64,000 bases of DNA from Dryocola clanedunensis subsp. sulfonylureivorans (GTDB lineage: Bacteria > Pseudomonadota > Gammaproteobacteria > Enterobacterales > Enterobacteriaceae), in contig NZ_JAERMU010000010.1 of assembly GCF_016756775.1 (NCBI RefSeq), positions 124,001 to 188,000 on the forward strand, read 5' to 3'. Shown here one piece after another: positions 41,224-52,734 of this stretch (its first letter is position 1; every line of letters begins with the position of its first letter). The notes under the pieces were generated by a model. It ran no database searches. It was given only the letters and a program-made list of their open reading frames with translations, and had not been told where the DNA came from. A program made the translations under genes and the position numbers.

Positions 41224-41417
41224 AAAAAAGGCACCCACCGGGTGCCTTCAGACTGATGACAAACCTAAAGCGCATGTACTTCGCAAAGATCTCACCGAAT
41301 AAATAACAAGGAAAATCAATTCATTGATTTTCGCCTGCTTATCACAAAGAAGGAAAAACCACGCTTTTTCCTTCTTTGTCAGCAATTTAAAGGCACCCAT
41401 CGGGTGCCTTTTTTATT
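41224..41417. repeat. Terminator-flanked 138-bp repeat element, copy 1
   Basis: Core 41249-41386 is bounded on each side by nearly the same hairpin, GGCACCCACCGGGTGCC (left) and GGCACCCATCGGGTGCC (right), the right one ending in six T residues. Inside are two perfect stems: AAAATCAA/TTGATTTT around 41312-41331, and a 15-bp stem ACAAAGAAGGAAAAA/TTTTTCCTTCTTTGT at 41344-41379. A core of the same length and design occurs at 54190-54327. The hairpins also serve as terminators for convergent pdxK and crr. Confidence 0.85.
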
Positions 41418-41429
41418 TAAGCAGTCAAC

Positions 41430-41939
41430 TTACTTCTTGATGCGGATCACCGGGGTTTCACCCACGGTCACGCTACCAGTCAGTTTGATCAGCTCTTTGA
41501 TTTCGTCCATGTTGGAGATAACAACCGGCGTCAGGGTAGACTTGGCCTTCTCTTCCAGCAGTGGCAGATCAAATTCGATAACCACGTCGCCTTTCTTAAC
41601 ACGCTGGCCTTCTTCGGCGATGCGCTTGAAACCTTCGCCTTTCAGTTCAACGGTATCAATACCGAAATGAACGAACAGCTCGATGCCGCTATCGGATTCG
41701 ATAGAGAAGGCATGGTTGGTTTCAAAGATTTTGCCGATGGTGCCATCAACCGGAGCAACCATTTTGTTGCCGGTCGGTTTAATCGCGATGCCATCGCCTA
41801 CGATCTTCTCTGCAAACACCACATCTGGCACATCTTCAATATTGACGATTTCGCCAGACAGCGGGGCAACAATCTCAATGGTTCCGGTGTCTTTTTTATC
41901 ATCAGAAACCAGAGATTTCAGTTTATCAAACAAACCCAT
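41430..41939 (-). CDS. crr: Crr, glucose-specific PTS enzyme IIA
   Basis: 169-aa cytoplasmic phosphocarrier EIIA-Glc, which passes phosphate to the glucose permease and controls adenylate cyclase and inducer exclusion. The phosphorylated His is in [20 protein letters not shown]. Third gene of ptsH-ptsI-crr, 40 nt after ptsI, with AGGAGA before the start. Confidence 0.98.
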   Translation of the reverse strand: MGLFDKLKSLVSDDKKDTGTIEIVAPLSGEIVNIEDVPDVVFAEKIVGDGIAIKPTGNKMVAPVDGTIGKIFETNHAFSIESDSGIELFVHFGIDTVELKGEGFKRIAEEGQRVKKGDVVIEFDLPLLEEKAKSTLTPVVISNMDEIKELIKLTGSVTVGETPVIRIKK

Positions 41940-41979
41940 GATCTTCTCCTAAGCAGTAAATTGGGCCGCATCCGGTGGA

Positions 41980-43707
41980 TTAGCAGATTGTTTTTTCTTC
42001 AATGAACTTGTTAACCAGCGTCATTAACTCGTCCGTTGTCGGTTGAGCAAGAGCCTGCTCTGCTAACACCTTCGCATCTTCGAAGTTCGTGTTACGGATA
42101 ATCTTCTTAATGCGCGGGATTGAGATGGCGCTCATACTGAATTCGTCCAGACCCATCCCCAGCAACAGAAGTGTAGCACGTTCGTCGCCTGCAAGCTCAC
42201 CACACATTCCGGTCCATTTACCTTCAGCATGAGAAGCATCAATAACTTGCTTAATCAGAGTCAGTACGGACGGCGACATTGGCTGATACAGATGCGAGAT
42301 CATATCATTACCACGGTCAACGGCCAGGGTGTACTGCGTTAAATCATTGGTACCGATACTAAAGAAGTCGACTTCTTTGGCCAGATGGCGAGCGATAGTC
42401 GCTGCAGCCGGGGTCTCAACCATCACGCCGATTTCGATAGTCTCGTCAAACGCTTTGCCTTCTTCACGCAGCTGCGCCTTCATGATTTCGATCTCTGCTT
42501 TCAGTGCACGCACTTCTTCAACGGAGATGATCATTGGGAACATGATACGCAATTTACCGAAAGCGGAAGCACGCAGGATAGCGCGAACCTGAGCGTGCAG
42601 GATCTCTTTACGATCCATGGCGATACGTACTGCACGCCAGCCCAGGAACGGGTTCTCTTCTTTCGGGAAGTTCATGTACGGCAGCTCTTTGTCGCCGCCG
42701 ATGTCCATGGTACGTACGATAACCGCTTGCGAGCCACAGGCTTCAGCAACAGCTTTGTACGCGGCGAACTGCTCTTCTTCAGTCGGCAGAGAGTCGCGGT
42801 CCATGAACAGGAATTCGGTACGGTACAGACCAACACCTTCAGCGCCGTTGCGCTCTGCACCGTCGATGTCACGAACGGTACCGATGTTGGCGCAAACTTC
42901 TACCTGATGGCCGTCGAGTGTGATAGCCGGCAGGTCTTTCAGTTTTGCCAGTTCAGCTTTCTCGGAAGCAACCTGCTGCTGTACAGCGCGCAGGGACTCG
43001 ATCTCTTCGTTAGTTGGGTTAACGTAAACTTTGTTGTTAACCGCATCGAGAATCAGATAGTCGTTGTTTTTCACTTCATTAGTGACGCTACCGGTGCCCA
43101 CAATCGCAGGCAGTTCCAGAGAACGAGCCATGATAGAAGTGTGGGAGGTGCGGCCACCGATGTCGGTGATGAAGCCCAGAACCTTCTGCAGGTTCAGCTG
43201 TGCGGTTTCAGATGGCGTCAGATCTTTTGCGACCAGGATAACTTCGTCCTGAATAGCGCTCAGGTCGACGATAGCCAGACCGAGGATGTTCTGCAGGAGA
43301 CGCTTACCGATATCACGTACGTCTGCCGCACGCTCTTTCAGGTATTCATCATCCAGCTCTTCCAGAGCGGTGGCCTGACCTTCAATGATTTCGTGAGCCG
43401 CTGCGTCGGCAGTGACTAACTTATCTTTGATCAGGGCTATGATTTCCTGCTCAAGCTCTTCATCCTCCAGCAACATAATGTGGCCTTCGAAGATGGCTTC
43501 CTTTTCTTCACCGAAGGTCTCGCCAGCTTTAATTTTGATCGCTTCTAACTGTGCAGAGGCTTTCGCTCGCCCGCTCAGAAAACGTTCAACTTCCTGCTCG
43601 ACTTTGTCGGCAGAAATTTTCTTCCGGTCGATGACTATTTCATCTTCCTTCAGCAAAAGTGCCTTGCCGAAAGCGATACCCGGGGATGCTAAAATGCCTG
43701 AAATCAT
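41980..43707 (-). CDS. ptsI: PtsI, PTS enzyme I
   Basis: 575-aa PEP-protein phosphotransferase that starts the PTS phosphate relay. The active His is in [18 protein letters not shown] near residue 189, and the PEP-binding signature is in [20 protein letters not shown]. Length equals E. coli. It lies 44 nt after ptsH. Confidence 0.98.
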   Translation of the reverse strand: MISGILASPGIAFGKALLLKEDEIVIDRKKISADKVEQEVERFLSGRAKASAQLEAIKIKAGETFGEEKEAIFEGHIMLLEDEELEQEIIALIKDKLVTADAAAHEIIEGQATALEELDDEYLKERAADVRDIGKRLLQNILGLAIVDLSAIQDEVILVAKDLTPSETAQLNLQKVLGFITDIGGRTSHTSIMARSLELPAIVGTGSVTNEVKNNDYLILDAVNNKVYVNPTNEEIESLRAVQQQVASEKAELAKLKDLPAITLDGHQVEVCANIGTVRDIDGAERNGAEGVGLYRTEFLFMDRDSLPTEEEQFAAYKAVAEACGSQAVIVRTMDIGGDKELPYMNFPKEENPFLGWRAVRIAMDRKEILHAQVRAILRASAFGKLRIMFPMIISVEEVRALKAEIEIMKAQLREEGKAFDETIEIGVMVETPAAATIARHLAKEVDFFSIGTNDLTQYTLAVDRGNDMISHLYQPMSPSVLTLIKQVIDASHAEGKWTGMCGELAGDERATLLLLGMGLDEFSMSAISIPRIKKIIRNTNFEDAKVLAEQALAQPTTDELMTLVNKFIEEKTIC

Positions 43708-43751
43708 AACCCTACCTTACTTGTGACTGATTTTTACGAAGAACCCAGAAC

Positions 43752-44009
43752 TTACTCGAGCTCAGCCATCAGTTTTACTAAATGCTCAACCGCTTTCTGA
43801 TCATCTTCGCCTTCAGCAGAGATGGTCACAACAGTACCCTGAGTCAGGCCCAGCGTTTGCAGTTTAAACAGGCTCTTCGCACTTGCGCTTTTGCCGTTGG
43901 AGGTCACAGTGATCTCAGAAGTGAAGCCTTTAGCTTCTTTAACAAACTGAGCAGCAGGGCGGGTGTGCAGACCGTTCGGAGCGGTAATGGTAACTTCTTG
44001 CTGGAACAT
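43752..44009 (-). CDS. ptsH: PtsH, phosphocarrier HPr
   Basis: 85-aa HPr. Phosphorylated His15 in [10 protein letters not shown], and the Ser46 region in [18 protein letters not shown]. First gene of ptsHI-crr. Confidence 0.98.
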   Translation of the reverse strand: MFQQEVTITAPNGLHTRPAAQFVKEAKGFTSEITVTSNGKSASAKSLFKLQTLGLTQGTVVTISAEGEDDQKAVEHLVKLMAELE

Positions 44010-44347
44010 TGTATTTCCCCAACTTATAGGTTTAGTGTTGTGGAACTAAAGTCTAGCCTGGTGGCTTAACTTTAGCCTGTATAGTTAGCGTCGGCGTTAA
44101 CTCTATGCGACACAGGATGCATTAAGAATCACGAAAAGTGCTCTGGATAAATACCAGGCGGTTCGCGTCTCGCTCGTCCTTAACCATTATGCAGTGAAAT
44201 CCGGGGTTAAACCAAATCGTAAAATCGATTCAGCAAAGGGATCTCACAATGTGATTAATTTCGCGCATCGAAATAATTTGCAGGTTAAATATCAGTTCTG
44301 CCGGGGCGAAGCAATCCTGAGGTGGGTAAAACTTTGACGAATGCCAC
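44010..44347 (-). promoter_or_regulatory. ptsH upstream region with a Cra (FruR) operator
   Basis: The 340-nt leader/promoter zone of ptsHI-crr. Read on the minus strand, GCTGAATCGATTTT (44221-44234) is a full match to the Cra consensus RSTGAAWCSNTHHH, consistent with known Cra control of ptsH in E. coli. CRP sites are expected but I could not place one with confidence. No gene is seen here. Confidence 0.7.
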
Positions 44348-44375
44348 AAAAAAGCACCCAAATGGGTGCTTTTTT
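44348..44375. terminator. Terminator after cysK
   Basis: AAAAAAGCACCCA-AAT-GGGTGCTTTTTT, symmetrical, lying just after cysK on the minus strand. Confidence 0.9.
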
Positions 44376-44397
44376 CGTCAGTTTTAACAAGCTGGCA

Positions 44398-45369
44398 TCA
44401 CTGTTGCAGTTCTTTTTCAGTGAAAAGATCCGCAAACAACGCCGTACTGAGATACCGTTCCCCGGAAGAAGGTAGGATAACCACAATATTCTTATTGGTA
44501 AAGGCTTCATCTTCCTGAAGTTTTAAGGCAGCGGCAACGGCCGCACCGGAAGAGATTCCGGCCAGAATGCCTTCTTCTTCCATCAAACGACGCGCGGTAG
44601 AAATCGCTTCTTCGTTGGTGATGGCAATTACCTTATCAATCAGCTTCAGATCCAGGTTACCTGGGATGAAACCTGCGCCGATACCCTGAATTTTATGAGG
44701 ACCCGGTTTGATCTCTTCCCCCGCCAGCGCCTGGGCGATGACCGGAGAGTCGGTGGGTTCAACGGCAACGCTGATGAGGCCGGTTTTACCCTTCGTGTTT
44801 TTAATGTAGCGGCTTACGCCGGTCAGGGTACCGCCGGTACCCACACCCGCGATGAAGACGTCAACTTCACCATCCGTGTCTTCCCAGATTTCCGGGCCGG
44901 TGGTTTTCTCGTGAATTTCCGGGTTTGCCGGGTTACTGAACTGCTGCAGCAGCAGGAACTTGTTAGGGTCGCTTGCTACAATCTCTTCGGCTTTCTGGAT
45001 TGCGCCTTTCATACCTTTAGCGCCTTCGGTCAGCACCAGATTTGCGCCCAGTGCTTTGAGCAGCTTACGGCGCTCTACGCTCATGGTTTCAGGCATGGTG
45101 AGCGTCAGTTTGTAGCCGCGCGCGGCAGCAACGTAAGCCAGCGCAATGCCGGTGTTTCCGCTTGTCGGCTCAACCAGCTCAATACCTGGTTTGAGCACAC
45201 CACGTTTTTCGGCATCCCAAATCATATTGGCACCGATACGGCATTTGACGCTGAAGCTTGGGTTGCGGGACTCGACCTTTGCCAGGATGCGTCCATTACC
45301 GATGCGGTTCAGTCGAACCAGCGGCGTATGACCGATTGTCAGAGAGTTGTCTTCGTAGATCTTACTCAT
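44398..45369 (-). CDS. cysK: CysK, O-acetylserine sulfhydrylase A
   Basis: Main cysteine synthase, 323 aa as in E. coli. The PLP lysine is in [14 protein letters not shown] (residue 42 region), the [14 protein letters not shown] loop and [14 protein letters not shown] are intact. The C-terminal region that docks the CysE tail is unremarkable. The upstream gap holds a promoter similar to the CysB-dependent K-12 one (CTTATTTCCCTTC on the minus strand). Confidence 0.97.
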   Translation of the reverse strand: MSKIYEDNSLTIGHTPLVRLNRIGNGRILAKVESRNPSFSVKCRIGANMIWDAEKRGVLKPGIELVEPTSGNTGIALAYVAAARGYKLTLTMPETMSVERRKLLKALGANLVLTEGAKGMKGAIQKAEEIVASDPNKFLLLQQFSNPANPEIHEKTTGPEIWEDTDGEVDVFIAGVGTGGTLTGVSRYIKNTKGKTGLISVAVEPTDSPVIAQALAGEEIKPGPHKIQGIGAGFIPGNLDLKLIDKVIAITNEEAISTARRLMEEEGILAGISSGAAVAAALKLQEDEAFTNKNIVVILPSSGERYLSTALFADLFTEKELQQ

Positions 45370-45492
45370 AGCCCGTCCTTAACTGTATGAAATTTGGGAA
45401 ACGGCACCAGCATACCTTCTCCGGCGTTATGGGGAAGTAAAGAAATCGTATATCTATATGTAGAAGGGAAATAAGGGATTGCAAGAAGGAAT

Positions 45493-45516
45493 AAGGAGCG
45501 ACATATGCCGCTCCTT
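45493..45516 (-). terminator. Hairpin after cysZ
   Basis: AAGGAGCG-ACATATGC-CGCTCCTT, a perfect 8-bp stem a few bases past the cysZ stop; the T-run is short. Confidence 0.6.
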
Positions 45517-45522
45517 AATGCG

Positions 45523-46284
45523 TTACTTCCACATGGCGTGTTTTGGACGGTAACAATCTACCCACATTGCCGTTGCTCCGCAGACCGCCACCGGCATGAT
45601 GACCAGGTTCAGGAAGGGGATGAGGGTAAATAAGCTAACCAGTGAGCCAAACTGCATGTTGGTCACTTTCTTTGCGCGCAGGGCGACACGCATGTCGCGA
45701 AACGGCACTTTGTGGTTATCGAAAGGATAATCGCAGTACTGAATGGCCAGCATCCAGGCGCTGAACAAGAACCAAAGCACCGGAGCAACGGTCTGCCCGA
45801 TACCCGGAATAAAATAGAGAATGAGCAGCATGATAGCGCGAGGCAGGTACCAGGCCAGCTTTTGCCATTCTCGCTTCATGATGCGGGGGACATCTTTCAT
45901 CACACCAAACATGCCGGTATCGGGCGGAATCACGCCAGTTAAACGCGCTTCCAGCTGCTCAGCCAGTAATCCGTTGAAGGGGGCCGCTATCCAGTTTGCA
46001 AGGGTTGAGAAGAAGTAGCCGAACACCAGCAGCACCGAGACCACGGCCAAAGGCCAAATCAGATAGCTTAGCCACTGGAGCCAGTCGGGAACATAGGAAA
46101 GCATTGCCGGGATCCACTCGTCAAGACGGGTGAAGAGCCACCAGAATGCGCCTCCCATCAATACAATATTGACCAACAAGGGTAAGACAACATAGCGCTT
46201 GATGCCGGGTTCACGCACCAGCTTCCAGCCCTGGGAAAAATAGTAAACACCGCTTTTTGGGGCGGTTGCCGAAGTTGAAACCAT
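45523..46284 (-). CDS. cysZ: CysZ, sulfate permease
   Basis: 253-aa inner-membrane protein with four to six hydrophobic stretches ([57 protein letters not shown]). It imports sulfate for cysteine synthesis. Length equals E. coli, and the conserved [19 protein letters not shown] is kept. It lies upstream of cysK but is separated by 153 nt and a hairpin. Confidence 0.95.
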   Translation of the reverse strand: MVSTSATAPKSGVYYFSQGWKLVREPGIKRYVVLPLLVNIVLMGGAFWWLFTRLDEWIPAMLSYVPDWLQWLSYLIWPLAVVSVLLVFGYFFSTLANWIAAPFNGLLAEQLEARLTGVIPPDTGMFGVMKDVPRIMKREWQKLAWYLPRAIMLLILYFIPGIGQTVAPVLWFLFSAWMLAIQYCDYPFDNHKVPFRDMRVALRAKKVTNMQFGSLVSLFTLIPFLNLVIMPVAVCGATAMWVDCYRPKHAMWK

Positions 46285-46515
46285 AGACTTAGCAGACTCC
46301 TTTTACGTCAGTGCAGTGACATGCGCGGCCATCATAACCGAGCTCGCCTGGAAAAACTTATTAAGAAATGGTCGAAAAATCAGCAAAAAATCATTTTAGG
46401 CCCATCTTTATGCTGAGAAAACTGTGTGCGTACTTGCACTTATGCGGATGGGCAAATACTCTTAGTGAGTAAATGTTTGCCGCGTTGGCAAGGTGTTAGA
46501 ACAACAGAGAATATA

Positions 46516-47490
46516 ATGATGCAGGATTTGCGTCTGATATTAATCATTGTTGGCGCGATCGCCATAATCGCCTTACTGGTTCATGGCCTTTGGACCAGCC
46601 GTAAGGAGCGTTCTTCCGTTTTTCGCGATCGCCCGTTGAAACGTATGAAGTCGAAGCGTGACGATTACGATGCAGAAGACGAAGCCGACGATGAAGAAGA
46701 TGAAGGAGTGGGCGAAGTGCGCGTGCGTAGGGTCGCCCCTGTGCCGGAACCTGTGACTCGTGAGCCGGAAACGCCTCGCCAGCCGCAAGCGCCTCAACAT
46801 CAGTATGAACCGCCTTATGCTTCGGCTGAACCACGCCGTGCTGCGCCAGTTCAGCAGCCACAGCAACAGCCTGTGTCTGAGATGCCGCGCCAGCAGCCAG
46901 TTGTGCAGCCTGCGCCGACACAACCTGTTGAACCCGTGCGTCAACCTGAGCCGATTCATCAGCCAGAGCCGCAGCCTGTACACGTGCAGCCGGTTCAGCA
47001 ACCAGAGCCAGCTCCGGCAATGCAGGAACCTGCGCCAGAGCCCGTAGCTGCGCCGGTAAGACAGGCACCGAAAGAGACGGTGATCGTGATGAACGTCTCC
47101 GCGCATGCGGGTAGCACCATCAATGGCGATGTGCTGCTTAACAGCATCCAGCAGGCCGGGTTTATCTTTGGCGAGATGAATATTTTCCATCGCCATCTCA
47201 GCCCGGACGGTAGCGGCCGAGTGCTCTTTAGCCTTGCAAATATGGTGAAGCCGGGTTCATTCGATCCAGAGAACATGGCCAGCTTCGCAACGCCCGGCGT
47301 GACAATCTTTATGCAGGTGCCTTCCTATGGCGACCCGCATCAAAACTTCAAGCTGATGCTGCAATCCGCGCAGCACATTGCAGATGAAGTCGGTGGCGTG
47401 GTGCTTGACGACCAGCGCCGTATGATGACACCGCAAAAAATGCGCGAGTATCAGGACAGAATCCGCGAGGTCGTGGAAGCTAACGCCTGA
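46516..47490 (+). CDS. zipA: ZipA, cell-division protein anchoring FtsZ
   Basis: 324-aa protein. N-terminal membrane anchor [20 protein letters not shown], a charged segment ([18 protein letters not shown]), a long Pro/Gln-rich linker (about residues 75-185), and the C-terminal FtsZ-binding domain (VNAS-like start at [32 protein letters not shown]). The start at 46516 is chosen by family match; the in-frame ATG 90 nt upstream has none. Divergent from cysZ. Confidence 0.96.
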   Translation: MMQDLRLILIIVGAIAIIALLVHGLWTSRKERSSVFRDRPLKRMKSKRDDYDAEDEADDEEDEGVGEVRVRRVAPVPEPVTREPETPRQPQAPQHQYEPPYASAEPRRAAPVQQPQQQPVSEMPRQQPVVQPAPTQPVEPVRQPEPIHQPEPQPVHVQPVQQPEPAPAMQEPAPEPVAAPVRQAPKETVIVMNVSAHAGSTINGDVLLNSIQQAGFIFGEMNIFHRHLSPDGSGRVLFSLANMVKPGSFDPENMASFATPGVTIFMQVPSYGDPHQNFKLMLQSAQHIADEVGGVVLDDQRRMMTPQKMREYQDRIREVVEANA

Positions 47491-47516
47491 TTGCTTCGCC
47501 GGAAAGTTTCCCCCTA

Positions 47517-47541
47517 AACCCCCGCCTGTCGGGGGTTTTTT
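47517..47541 (+). terminator. Terminator between zipA and ligA
   Basis: AACCCCCG-CCTGT-CGGGGGTT then a T-run, ending 16 nt before the ligA ATG. Confidence 0.85.
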
Positions 47542-47548
47542 ATATTGA

Positions 47549-49576
<2,028 letters not shown>

Positions 49577-49577
49577 A

Positions 49578-49793
49578 ATGGATAAAGAACAGCTTATCGA
49601 GATAGCCAACACGGAAATGCCCTTCGGCAAATACAAAGGCCGGGTACTGATAGATGTGCCTGAGGAGTATTTTCTGTGGTTTGCCCGTAAAGATGAATTT
49701 CCGCAGGGGCATCTTGGGGAACTGATGAAGCTGACGTTGCTTATCAAAACGGAAGGACTGGAGGGGCTGGTGAAGCCCCTCAAAAGAGTTTAA
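49578..49793 (+). CDS. ypeB: YpeB, DUF3820 protein
   Basis: 71 aa with the DUF3820 motif MPFGKYKGRVLIDVPEEYFLWFARK written here as MPFGKYKG and PEEYFLWFARK. Predicted nucleic-acid-related small protein, function unknown. The ATG at 49578 follows the ligA TGA by one base, so it is read as part of the ligA transcript. Its end overlaps convergent yfeH by 4 nt. Confidence 0.87.
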   Translation: MDKEQLIEIANTEMPFGKYKGRVLIDVPEEYFLWFARKDEFPQGHLGELMKLTLLIKTEGLEGLVKPLKRV

Positions 49794-50785
49794 CCGTGGG
49801 CGGTGGCCGCCTTTTCGGCTGCCGCTTTCGCCGTCTGGCTCTGGTAACGACGCGCCATGAAGGCACAGACCATCAGCTGGATCTGATGGAAGATCATCAG
49901 CGGCAGCACCATCATCCCCACGGTAGCAACCGGGAAGAGAATGTTGGCCATTGGAATACCGTTGGCGAGGCTCTTTTTGGAACCGCAGAAGACAATGGTA
50001 ATCTCATCGGCCTTATTAAAGCCAAGACGCCTTGCCACAATCGTATTGATCGCGATAACAATCCCCAGCAGCACCATACTCACCACCACGATAAACAGCA
50101 AAGACCCCGCACCGACTTTATGCCAGATACCGTGGGTCACCGCTTCGCTAAAGGCGGAGTAGACCACCAGTAAAATCGATGTCTGATCGGTCTTACCAAT
50201 CCACTTCTTATTTCGCGCAACCCAGGCACCAATCCAGGGACGGGAAAGGTGGCCCAGGATAAACGGCACCAGCAACTGCAGCATAATCGTGCCAACCTGT
50301 TGCAGGCTACCGCTGGCACCATGCACATTCATCACCAGGCCAACCAGCAGCGGGGAAAGGAAGATGCCAAGCAGGCTGGATGCAGAGGCTGAACAGACGG
50401 CCGCAGCGACGTTTCCACCCGCAATTGAGGTAAAAGCAATCGCTGACTGGACAGTGGCGGGAAGAATGCACAGATAGAGAAAGCCGGTATATATCTCAGG
50501 GCTGACGTTAACGGGGGCCCACCAGGCAAACAGGACGCCAAGAACCGGGAATACCACGAAGGTGCTGCACATCACCCACAGATGCAGCCGCCAGTGGCTG
50601 CTGCCGGCAACGATAGCTTCACGGGACAATTTTGCGCCATGCATAAAGAACAGCAGGGCGATAGCGGCCGTGGTCAGCCCTTCGAAGAAGCCGACAAAAC
50701 TTCCCCGGGCGGGAAAGAAAGAGGCCAGCAGAACGGTGCCAATCAGTATCAATGTAAACGGGTCGAGTACGCGAAAGAGTTTCAT
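49790..50785 (-). CDS. yfeH: YfeH, bile-acid:sodium symporter-like transporter
   Basis: 331-aa polytopic inner-membrane protein of the SBF-like/DUF4137 family with about nine to ten spans. The conserved crossover motif FCGSKKSLANGIPMANILF is present. Substrate unknown. Divergent from yfeR, so YfeR may regulate it. Confidence 0.92.
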   Translation of the reverse strand: MKLFRVLDPFTLILIGTVLLASFFPARGSFVGFFEGLTTAAIALLFFMHGAKLSREAIVAGSSHWRLHLWVMCSTFVVFPVLGVLFAWWAPVNVSPEIYTGFLYLCILPATVQSAIAFTSIAGGNVAAAVCSASASSLLGIFLSPLLVGLVMNVHGASGSLQQVGTIMLQLLVPFILGHLSRPWIGAWVARNKKWIGKTDQTSILLVVYSAFSEAVTHGIWHKVGAGSLLFIVVVSMVLLGIVIAINTIVARRLGFNKADEITIVFCGSKKSLANGIPMANILFPVATVGMMVLPLMIFHQIQLMVCAFMARRYQSQTAKAAAEKAATAHG

Positions 50786-50875
50786 TGTTATTCCTCAAAC
50801 TGGAGTCCCGCTATTGTGCTTTTAGCGCTTTAAGAAATAAAATTGATTTATTAAATGCATTGATGAATAAAATAT

Positions 50876-51823
50876 ATGAATTATTCGCTGCGTCAGTTAA
50901 AAATTTTTGTAGCAGTAGCGCAGGCGGGAAGTTTTAGCCGCGCCGGGGAACGCATTGGTCTTAGCCAGTCTGCGGTGAGCCACAGCGTCAAAGAGCTGGA
51001 AAATGAAGTAGGTGTGAAGCTGCTGGACAGGACGACGCGGGAAGTGATTCTTACCGATGCCGGGCAACAGCTGGCAGGACGTCTTGAGCGATTGCTTGAA
51101 GAGCTGACGTCAACGCTGCTGGATGCGCGCAGCGTTGGGCATCTGCTCAGCGGGACGGTTCGTGTAGCTGCCAGTCAGACAATTTCTGCCCATCTGATAC
51201 CTCAATGTATCGCTGCGGCTAGCGAAATTTATCCTTCGATTCGTTTTATCCTGCACGACCGGCCGCAGCAGTGGGTATTGCAAAGCATTCGCCAGGGGGA
51301 GGTGGATTTTGGCATTGTTATTGATCCCATCCAGCCAGGCGATCTGGACTGCGAAGCCGTGCTTTCGGAACCATTTTTGCTTTTGTGCCGTACCGACCAT
51401 CCTCTGGCTGCGGAAAGCTGCGTCCCCTGGCAAGCGCTGCAAGGGGAAAACCTTGTACTGCAGGATTATGCTTCGGGGAGTCGGCCATTAATTGACGATG
51501 CGCTGAAAAGGCAGGGGATCGAGGCAAACATCGTTCAGCAGATTGGGCATCCGACAACGCTGTTTCCGATGGTGGAGGCGGGCATCGGGTTAAGCGTATT
51601 GCCAGCGCTGGCGTTGCCTTTACCCGAAGGGAGTTTGTTAACGGTCAGGCGGCTAACGCCAGTTGTTGATCGCCAGCTGATGCTGGTACGACGGAAAAAC
51701 CGCTCGCTTTCAAGCGCGGCGGAGGCAATCTGGCAGGTGATTCAGCAGCAGGCGCAGCGGCTAACGGAAGCCCGCAAAGGCGATACTTTGTTTAGCGACC
51801 CGGAAGAGGAGAGCAAGGATTGA
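50876..51823 (+). CDS. yfeR: YfeR, LysR-type transcriptional regulator
   Basis: 315-aa LTTR (E. coli 308). N-terminal winged [23 protein letters not shown] and [17 protein letters not shown], then an effector-binding domain starting [15 protein letters not shown]. Divergent from yfeH across 90 nt, the usual LTTR-target layout. Salmonella YfeR has been linked to osmolarity and yfeH control; the inducer is unknown. No recognisable ribosome site stands before the ATG. Confidence 0.92.
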   Translation: MNYSLRQLKIFVAVAQAGSFSRAGERIGLSQSAVSHSVKELENEVGVKLLDRTTREVILTDAGQQLAGRLERLLEELTSTLLDARSVGHLLSGTVRVAASQTISAHLIPQCIAAASEIYPSIRFILHDRPQQWVLQSIRQGEVDFGIVIDPIQPGDLDCEAVLSEPFLLLCRTDHPLAAESCVPWQALQGENLVLQDYASGSRPLIDDALKRQGIEANIVQQIGHPTTLFPMVEAGIGLSVLPALALPLPEGSLLTVRRLTPVVDRQLMLVRRKNRSLSSAAEAIWQVIQQQAQRLTEARKGDTLFSDPEEESKD

Positions 51824-51859
51824 TGCAGGGGAGATAGCGATAAACGTCATTCAGGTAAA

Positions 51860-51893
51860 TGGTGGATGACGCTAGCGCTTATCCACCCTACGA
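51860..51893. repeat. Single REP unit after yfeR
   Basis: GGTGGATGACGCTAGCGCTT followed by ATCCACCCTACG, between yfeR and the tRNA-tail repeat. Confidence 0.8.
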
Positions 51894-51913
51894 CTACACG
51901 AATCGCGCATAGC

Positions 51914-51938
51914 AAAAAGGCGCCTTTAGGGCGCCTTT
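51914..51938 (-). terminator. Second (outer) terminator of the tRNA operon
   Basis: AAAAAGGCGCC-TTTAG-GGCGCCTTT, the duplicated copy of the hairpin at 52059-52085. Confidence 0.8.
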
Positions 51939-52058
51939 CTACATTGGTGGGGCGTGCAGGATGACTTCGCCCTTCGGGTCGTTGCTGAAGCAACGCTGTG
52001 TCGCTGCGCTCCACTCGAACCTGCGGCAGGTTCAAATCCTACACGAATCGCGCATAGC

Positions 52059-52085
52059 AAAAAGGCGCCTTTAGGGCGCCTTTTT
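52059..52085 (-). terminator. Terminator after tRNA-Lys
   Basis: On the minus strand AAAAAGGCGCC-CTAAA-GGCGCCTTTTT, starting 4 nt after the CCA end of the tRNA. Confidence 0.88.
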
Positions 52086-52089
52086 ACAT

Positions 52090-52165
52090 TGGTGGGGCGT
52101 GCAGGATTCGAACCTGCGACCAATTGATTAAAAGTCAACTGCTCTACCAACTGAGCTAACGCCCC
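52090..52165 (-). tRNA. lysV: tRNA-Lys (TTT)
   Basis: 76 nt including encoded CCA. Anticodon loop CTTTTAA reads TTT. T-arm GCAGGTTCGAATCCTGC. The acceptor pairs GGGGCGT/ACGCCCC: compared with E. coli tRNA-Lys (GGGTCGT/ACGACCC) the fourth pair is changed to G-C in a compensated way. Last gene of the val-val-val-lys operon. Confidence 0.97.
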
Positions 52166-52168
52166 GAA

Positions 52169-52244
52169 TGGTGGGTGATGACGGGCTCGAACCGCCGACC
52201 CCCTCCGTGTAAAGGAGGTGCTCTACCAACTGAGCTAATCACCC
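52169..52244 (-). tRNA. valY: tRNA-Val (TAC)
   Basis: 76 nt with CCA. Acceptor GGGTGAT/ATCACCC, anticodon loop TTTACAC reads TAC. Identical in sequence to the two other tRNA-Val genes nearby. Only 3 nt separate it from tRNA-Lys. The gene name follows E. coli order and is approximate. Confidence 0.96.
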
Positions 52245-52277
52245 AAACTTCGGTACTGCTTTATTCGTTAAGAGAGA

Positions 52278-52353
52278 TGGTGGGTGATGACGGGCTCGAA
52301 CCGCCGACCCCCTCCGTGTAAAGGAGGTGCTCTACCAACTGAGCTAATCACCC
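52278..52353 (-). tRNA. valX: tRNA-Val (TAC)
   Basis: Second identical 76-nt copy; anticodon TAC, encoded CCA. Confidence 0.96.
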
Positions 52354-52398
52354 AACGCTAAATTCTCTTACCACACTGCGGGCTCACTCACTAATGAA

Positions 52399-52474
52399 TG
52401 GTGGGTGATGACGGGCTCGAACCGCCGACCCCCTCCGTGTAAAGGAGGTGCTCTACCAACTGAGCTAATCACCC
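52399..52474 (-). tRNA. valU: tRNA-Val (TAC)
   Basis: First-transcribed of three identical tRNA-Val genes. The 260-nt gap to gltX (52475-52734) must contain the divergent promoters of this tRNA operon and gltX, as in E. coli. Confidence 0.96.
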
Positions 52475-52734
52475 CCGCTGTGTGGAGTCGCATTATAGGG
52501 AGAGTTGAAAATGAGTCAACGCCTTTTCTAAAGATTTTGTTTGTTCGTCTTAAAATTAGGCAAAGCGATCGCGATTTACCCATTGGCGTTTGATTTCTCA
52601 TCAGAATGTGTCCTTTACAGGGAAGTAAAAGCATCAACATTGAGGAATCAGCCCACAGTGGTAGAATGTTGCGACTCCAATTTTCCCTGGCATCAGCCGG
52701 TTTTCCGGCAATTTTGCGTAATTAAGGCCGTTCA

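Larger units (their letters stand above)
51894..52107 (-). repeat. Tandem tRNA-Lys tail/terminator duplication (rtT-like)
   Basis: A 69-bp segment occurs twice in direct orientation, 51894-51962 and 52039-52107, with one mismatch and a 145-bp period. Each copy holds the terminator hairpin and, at 51945-51962 and 52090-52107, the 3' end of tRNA-Lys with CCA. The second is part of the real tRNA gene. The 76-bp spacer has an inverted T-arm pair GAACCTGC-G-GCAGGTTC (52017-52033) and a GTTGCT/AGCAAC palindrome (51981-51994). The layout resembles the repeated tRNA tail of the E. coli tyrT operon. Confidence 0.85.

Noticed and set aside
42385..43419. 344-codon open frame opposite ptsI
   Set aside because: Product of strong codon bias in the highly expressed ptsI gene, with no family resemblance.
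44221..44290. CRP site near TCACAATGTGA in the ptsH leader
   Set aside because: The half-sites are in the wrong order and spacing for TGTGA-N6-TCACA, so only the Cra site was kept.
46544..47196. Long minus-strand open frames opposite zipA
   Set aside because: They are shadows of the biased Pro/Gln-rich ZipA linker; zipA is a secure gene on the other strand.
51926..52150. Open frames over the tRNA-Lys region that look like repeated short peptides
   Set aside because: They arise from the tRNA gene and its duplicated tail, not from protein coding.
52169..52474. Tandem repeats at the tRNA-Val cluster as a CRISPR-like array
   Set aside because: The repeat units are three intact tRNA-Val genes with unrelated short spacers; no cas genes are present.
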